DNA of 64,000 bases from Paludibacteraceae bacterium (GTDB taxonomy: Bacteria > Bacteroidota > Bacteroidia > Bacteroidales > Paludibacteraceae). The translations under genes and the position numbers were made by a program. Positions 62,208-64,000 of the stretch are shown here, in pieces. The DNA lies in the NCBI GenBank assembly GCA_024401555.1, contig JAKSKV010000003.1:62001-126000 (forward strand), given 5' to 3'. The notes under the pieces were generated by a model, which searched no databases, was not told where the DNA came from, and was given only the letters and a program-made list of their open reading frames with translations. Within the stretch, counting starts at the first letter, position 1. Every line of letters begins with the position of its first letter.

Positions 62208-64000
62208 CTATCTCTTCACGATAATTTGTTTAGCGAAGCAACCGATGCTGGTATAAACTTTCGCATAGTAAACACCCGTAGCGCACTGCGACAAATCGAT
62301 GCGAAGATCGTTCATCTGTTCACAATCTTGTAGGCTATAAACACGCTGTCCCACCGCGTCATACACCTCTACGGAAGAGATGACGCCATCATAGTTGGCC
62401 ATGTAGAATTCGCCTGTGGTTGGGTTCGGATAGGCGACGAAAGAGGCAGCGATCTGGGCCTCATCCTTCAAGCCGGTCGCCTCCTTGCTCAACACCAAGG
62501 CTGTAATGGATTTCGCAGGCAATGTGATCAATGTCTGGTTATTCTCCATCTTGGCATAGCCCACCTTCAAAGCATTCTGCTCATGGGAGGTGAAGGTCTC
62601 TTGCTTAGGCAAGCCAGACAACTCATACTTCTTGAATACACCATCGCCCACACTGAAGTTATCGATATTTACCTGAACATCCACCGCATCATTCTCCGCA
62701 CGGTTCACAAAGATGACCGTCATGGAATCAGCAGCCTCATTCACAGTCGTATAGGCTGAAACACCTTTGTCGGAAGAAATCGCCTGCACATTGAACTCCT
62801 GGGAGTAGCGGCTAAAGAGGTGAAGTGTCTCCCACATTCCGACCTTCCATGTCCATGGAGAGAAGATATCCACACCGTTCTCCATAAAGGTACCCAAGAA
62901 GTTGGCATAGGTCAACGCGACAGTCGTGGCGTCATCCGACTCGAACGCAGTCTCGGTCAAAGCCAAAGTGATGCCATGTCCTTCGCCGAAATGCTCATCT
63001 AACCATTCATTCACACGGGCGAAAATCATCTCTTGGGAAATCGATTCCCAACCACCATAGATGGTCTTCAAACCATTTGCGCTTGGATAGGAGAACTTCT
63101 CGTCGAAGAATACGCGATGAAGGTTCATCAAGCTGTAGAAACTCTTGTCTGTAGGATACCAGTGCAAATCGAACACATCCAACAACCTCACGCCGGAAGC
63201 CTTTTGCTCATCAGCGATACGCTTGATGAAATACTCCAACCAGCAGTAGTAACGACCATCGATGGTCAACGTCTCGTTTCCGAACTTAAACCATTGCCAC
63301 TCGTTTGCGGTGACAGGACCACAAAGTTTAATGTCTGGATAGAGGGCTCTCGCCTTCTTTGCGACCGCTATATATTTCTCAATAAACTCATCCGCCGTAA
63401 ATTCCAACGGCAAATCATCGTGCGTTCCGCTCCAAATCTCAGGCTCGTTGTCCATGCTCCAATACTGGAACTTCGACATATCGAAGCCCAAATCGTTTTT
63501 CCAATAGTCCAAAATAGCGACGGTAGAATCGGCAGGCCACTCCTGCAAATAGAGCTTATAATCGCCCTCCACACTCGCCTTGGTTCCATTGGCGCTTGGC
63601 TCGCCACCTCCCGCCAAATTTTGGACAGTACCTTTCCACCATTGGGATTGGTTATACTCATAATCATTAAAGTTATGATCCTTGTTATCAGCTACATACC
63701 CTGTCAACTGGAAGGCATACATCGCCTGTAGATCCGGCAAGTTATCCCTCAAGCGCATGGCGGAGCCATTCCAATCGTGCGCATAGACATTATTGTACCA
63801 GTCAGGGTGGCTACTCAGACACTTTCGCCAATTGTACTTTGACGCATTGTTACCATCGTTCATACGGGCAAAACGCAAACCTGCCTCTTGGGCCAACTTC
63901 ACGTTTTTTATGTCCGCACCCACCAATGAGCCTGAATACTTCGAATCGCCCACACATCCATTTTTACCGTAAATGTAGGGAGATACCAGTTTTTTGCCCG
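62208..64000 (-). CDS. GH44 endoglucanase/xyloglucanase with T9SS tail (5' part beyond window)
   Basis: The frame stays open to the right edge, so the signal peptide and first residues are outside. The first visible residues contain KLVSPYIYGKNG, the start motif of the GH44 barrel. The acid/base Glu lies in WSMDNEPEIW (around 63445) and the nucleophile Glu in LTETAFESDD (around 62957). A small beta domain follows the barrel, as in known GH44 structures. The end (FVAYPNPTTGEFYM, VEVYDAVGQRVYS, GVYYAKVYT, QIIVKR) is a T9SS type A sorting domain. GH44 enzymes cut beta-1,4-glucans such as carboxymethylcellulose and xyloglucan, so this is a secreted plant cell wall enzyme. Confidence 0.93.
   Translation of the reverse strand, partial: GKKLVSPYIYGKNGCVGDSKYSGSLVGADIKNVKLAQEAGLRFARMNDGNNASKYNWRKCLSSHPDWYNNVYAHDWNGSAMRLRDNLPDLQAMYAFQLTGYVADNKDHNFNDYEYNQSQWWKGTVQNLAGGGEPSANGTKASVEGDYKLYLQEWPADSTVAILDYWKNDLGFDMSKFQYWSMDNEPEIWSGTHDDLPLEFTADEFIEKYIAVAKKARALYPDIKLCGPVTANEWQWFKFGNETLTIDGRYYCWLEYFIKRIADEQKASGVRLLDVFDLHWYPTDKSFYSLMNLHRVFFDEKFSYPSANGLKTIYGGWESISQEMIFARVNEWLDEHFGEGHGITLALTETAFESDDATTVALTYANFLGTFMENGVDIFSPWTWKVGMWETLHLFSRYSQEFNVQAISSDKGVSAYTTVNEAADSMTVIFVNRAENDAVDVQVNIDNFSVGDGVFKKYELSGLPKQETFTSHEQNALKVGYAKMENNQTLITLPAKSITALVLSKEATGLKDEAQIAASFVAYPNPTTGEFYMANYDGVISSVEVYDAVGQRVYSLQDCEQMNDLRIDLSQCATGVYYAKVYTSIGCFAKQIIVKR

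Overview
The window looks like Bacteroidota chromosome, most likely Bacteroidales from a fibre-degrading (gut or rumen type) habitat. The evidence is type IX secretion (T9SS) sorting tails on many proteins, exact or near TTTG...TAnnTTTG promoters, an UpxY/NusG-like antiterminator, MutS2, DUF1573 proteins, the AAA-ATPase-like/PD-(D/E)XK family, and several plant cell wall glycoside hydrolases. No T9SS machinery gene and no SusC/SusD pair is visible.

Positions 1-29171 are dominated by two tandem giant surface-protein genes on the + strand. The first is cut by the window start (1396 codons in the listed frame, 16 repeats visible). The second is complete at 8232 codons and has a signal peptide, an N-terminal domain with an inserted CxxC...CxxC knuckle, 90 hand-counted Ig/PKD-like repeats with two cysteines each, and a gliding-motility-type (type B) T9SS sorting domain. 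In both genes the repeats follow a three-domain super-repeat of about 650-700 bp. A third, distinct protein of this class (1976 aa) lies at 52325-58255.

Positions 29242-33612 hold mutS2, an outer-membrane beta-barrel protein, a His/Tyr/Asp-rich lipoprotein and a HigBA-type toxin-antitoxin pair with a readable promoter and operator. Positions 33896-41736 (- strand) carry secreted carbohydrate-active proteins: a GH16 enzyme, a GH43-GH30 fusion, a beta-helix carbohydrate-binding protein and a small T9SS-tailed partner. Positions 41919-45868 hold an orphan UpxY-like antiterminator and a convergent peptidase pair (M23 endopeptidase plus a C69-like protein lacking the usual N-terminal Cys).

Positions 46086-49458 hold a large DUF1573 protein followed by an apparent operon of a thioredoxin-like lipoprotein, a CcdA/ArsG-like membrane protein and a small DUF1573 protein, suggesting envelope thiol chemistry. 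A glycosyltransferase and an AAA-ATPase-like protein follow on the - strand. After the third giant gene comes a - strand operon (58328-61779) of two conserved envelope proteins, a small membrane-anchored protein, a GT2 polyprenyl-phosphate-type glycosyltransferase and a DUF4199 protein. Small SRP RNA and tRNA-Thr(TGT) follow back to back, and a GH44 glucanase with a T9SS tail runs off the right edge.

The unifying theme is secretion and building of the cell surface: giant disulfide-rich T9SS proteins, T9SS-exported fibre-degrading enzymes, envelope thiol-redox proteins and peptidoglycan enzymes.
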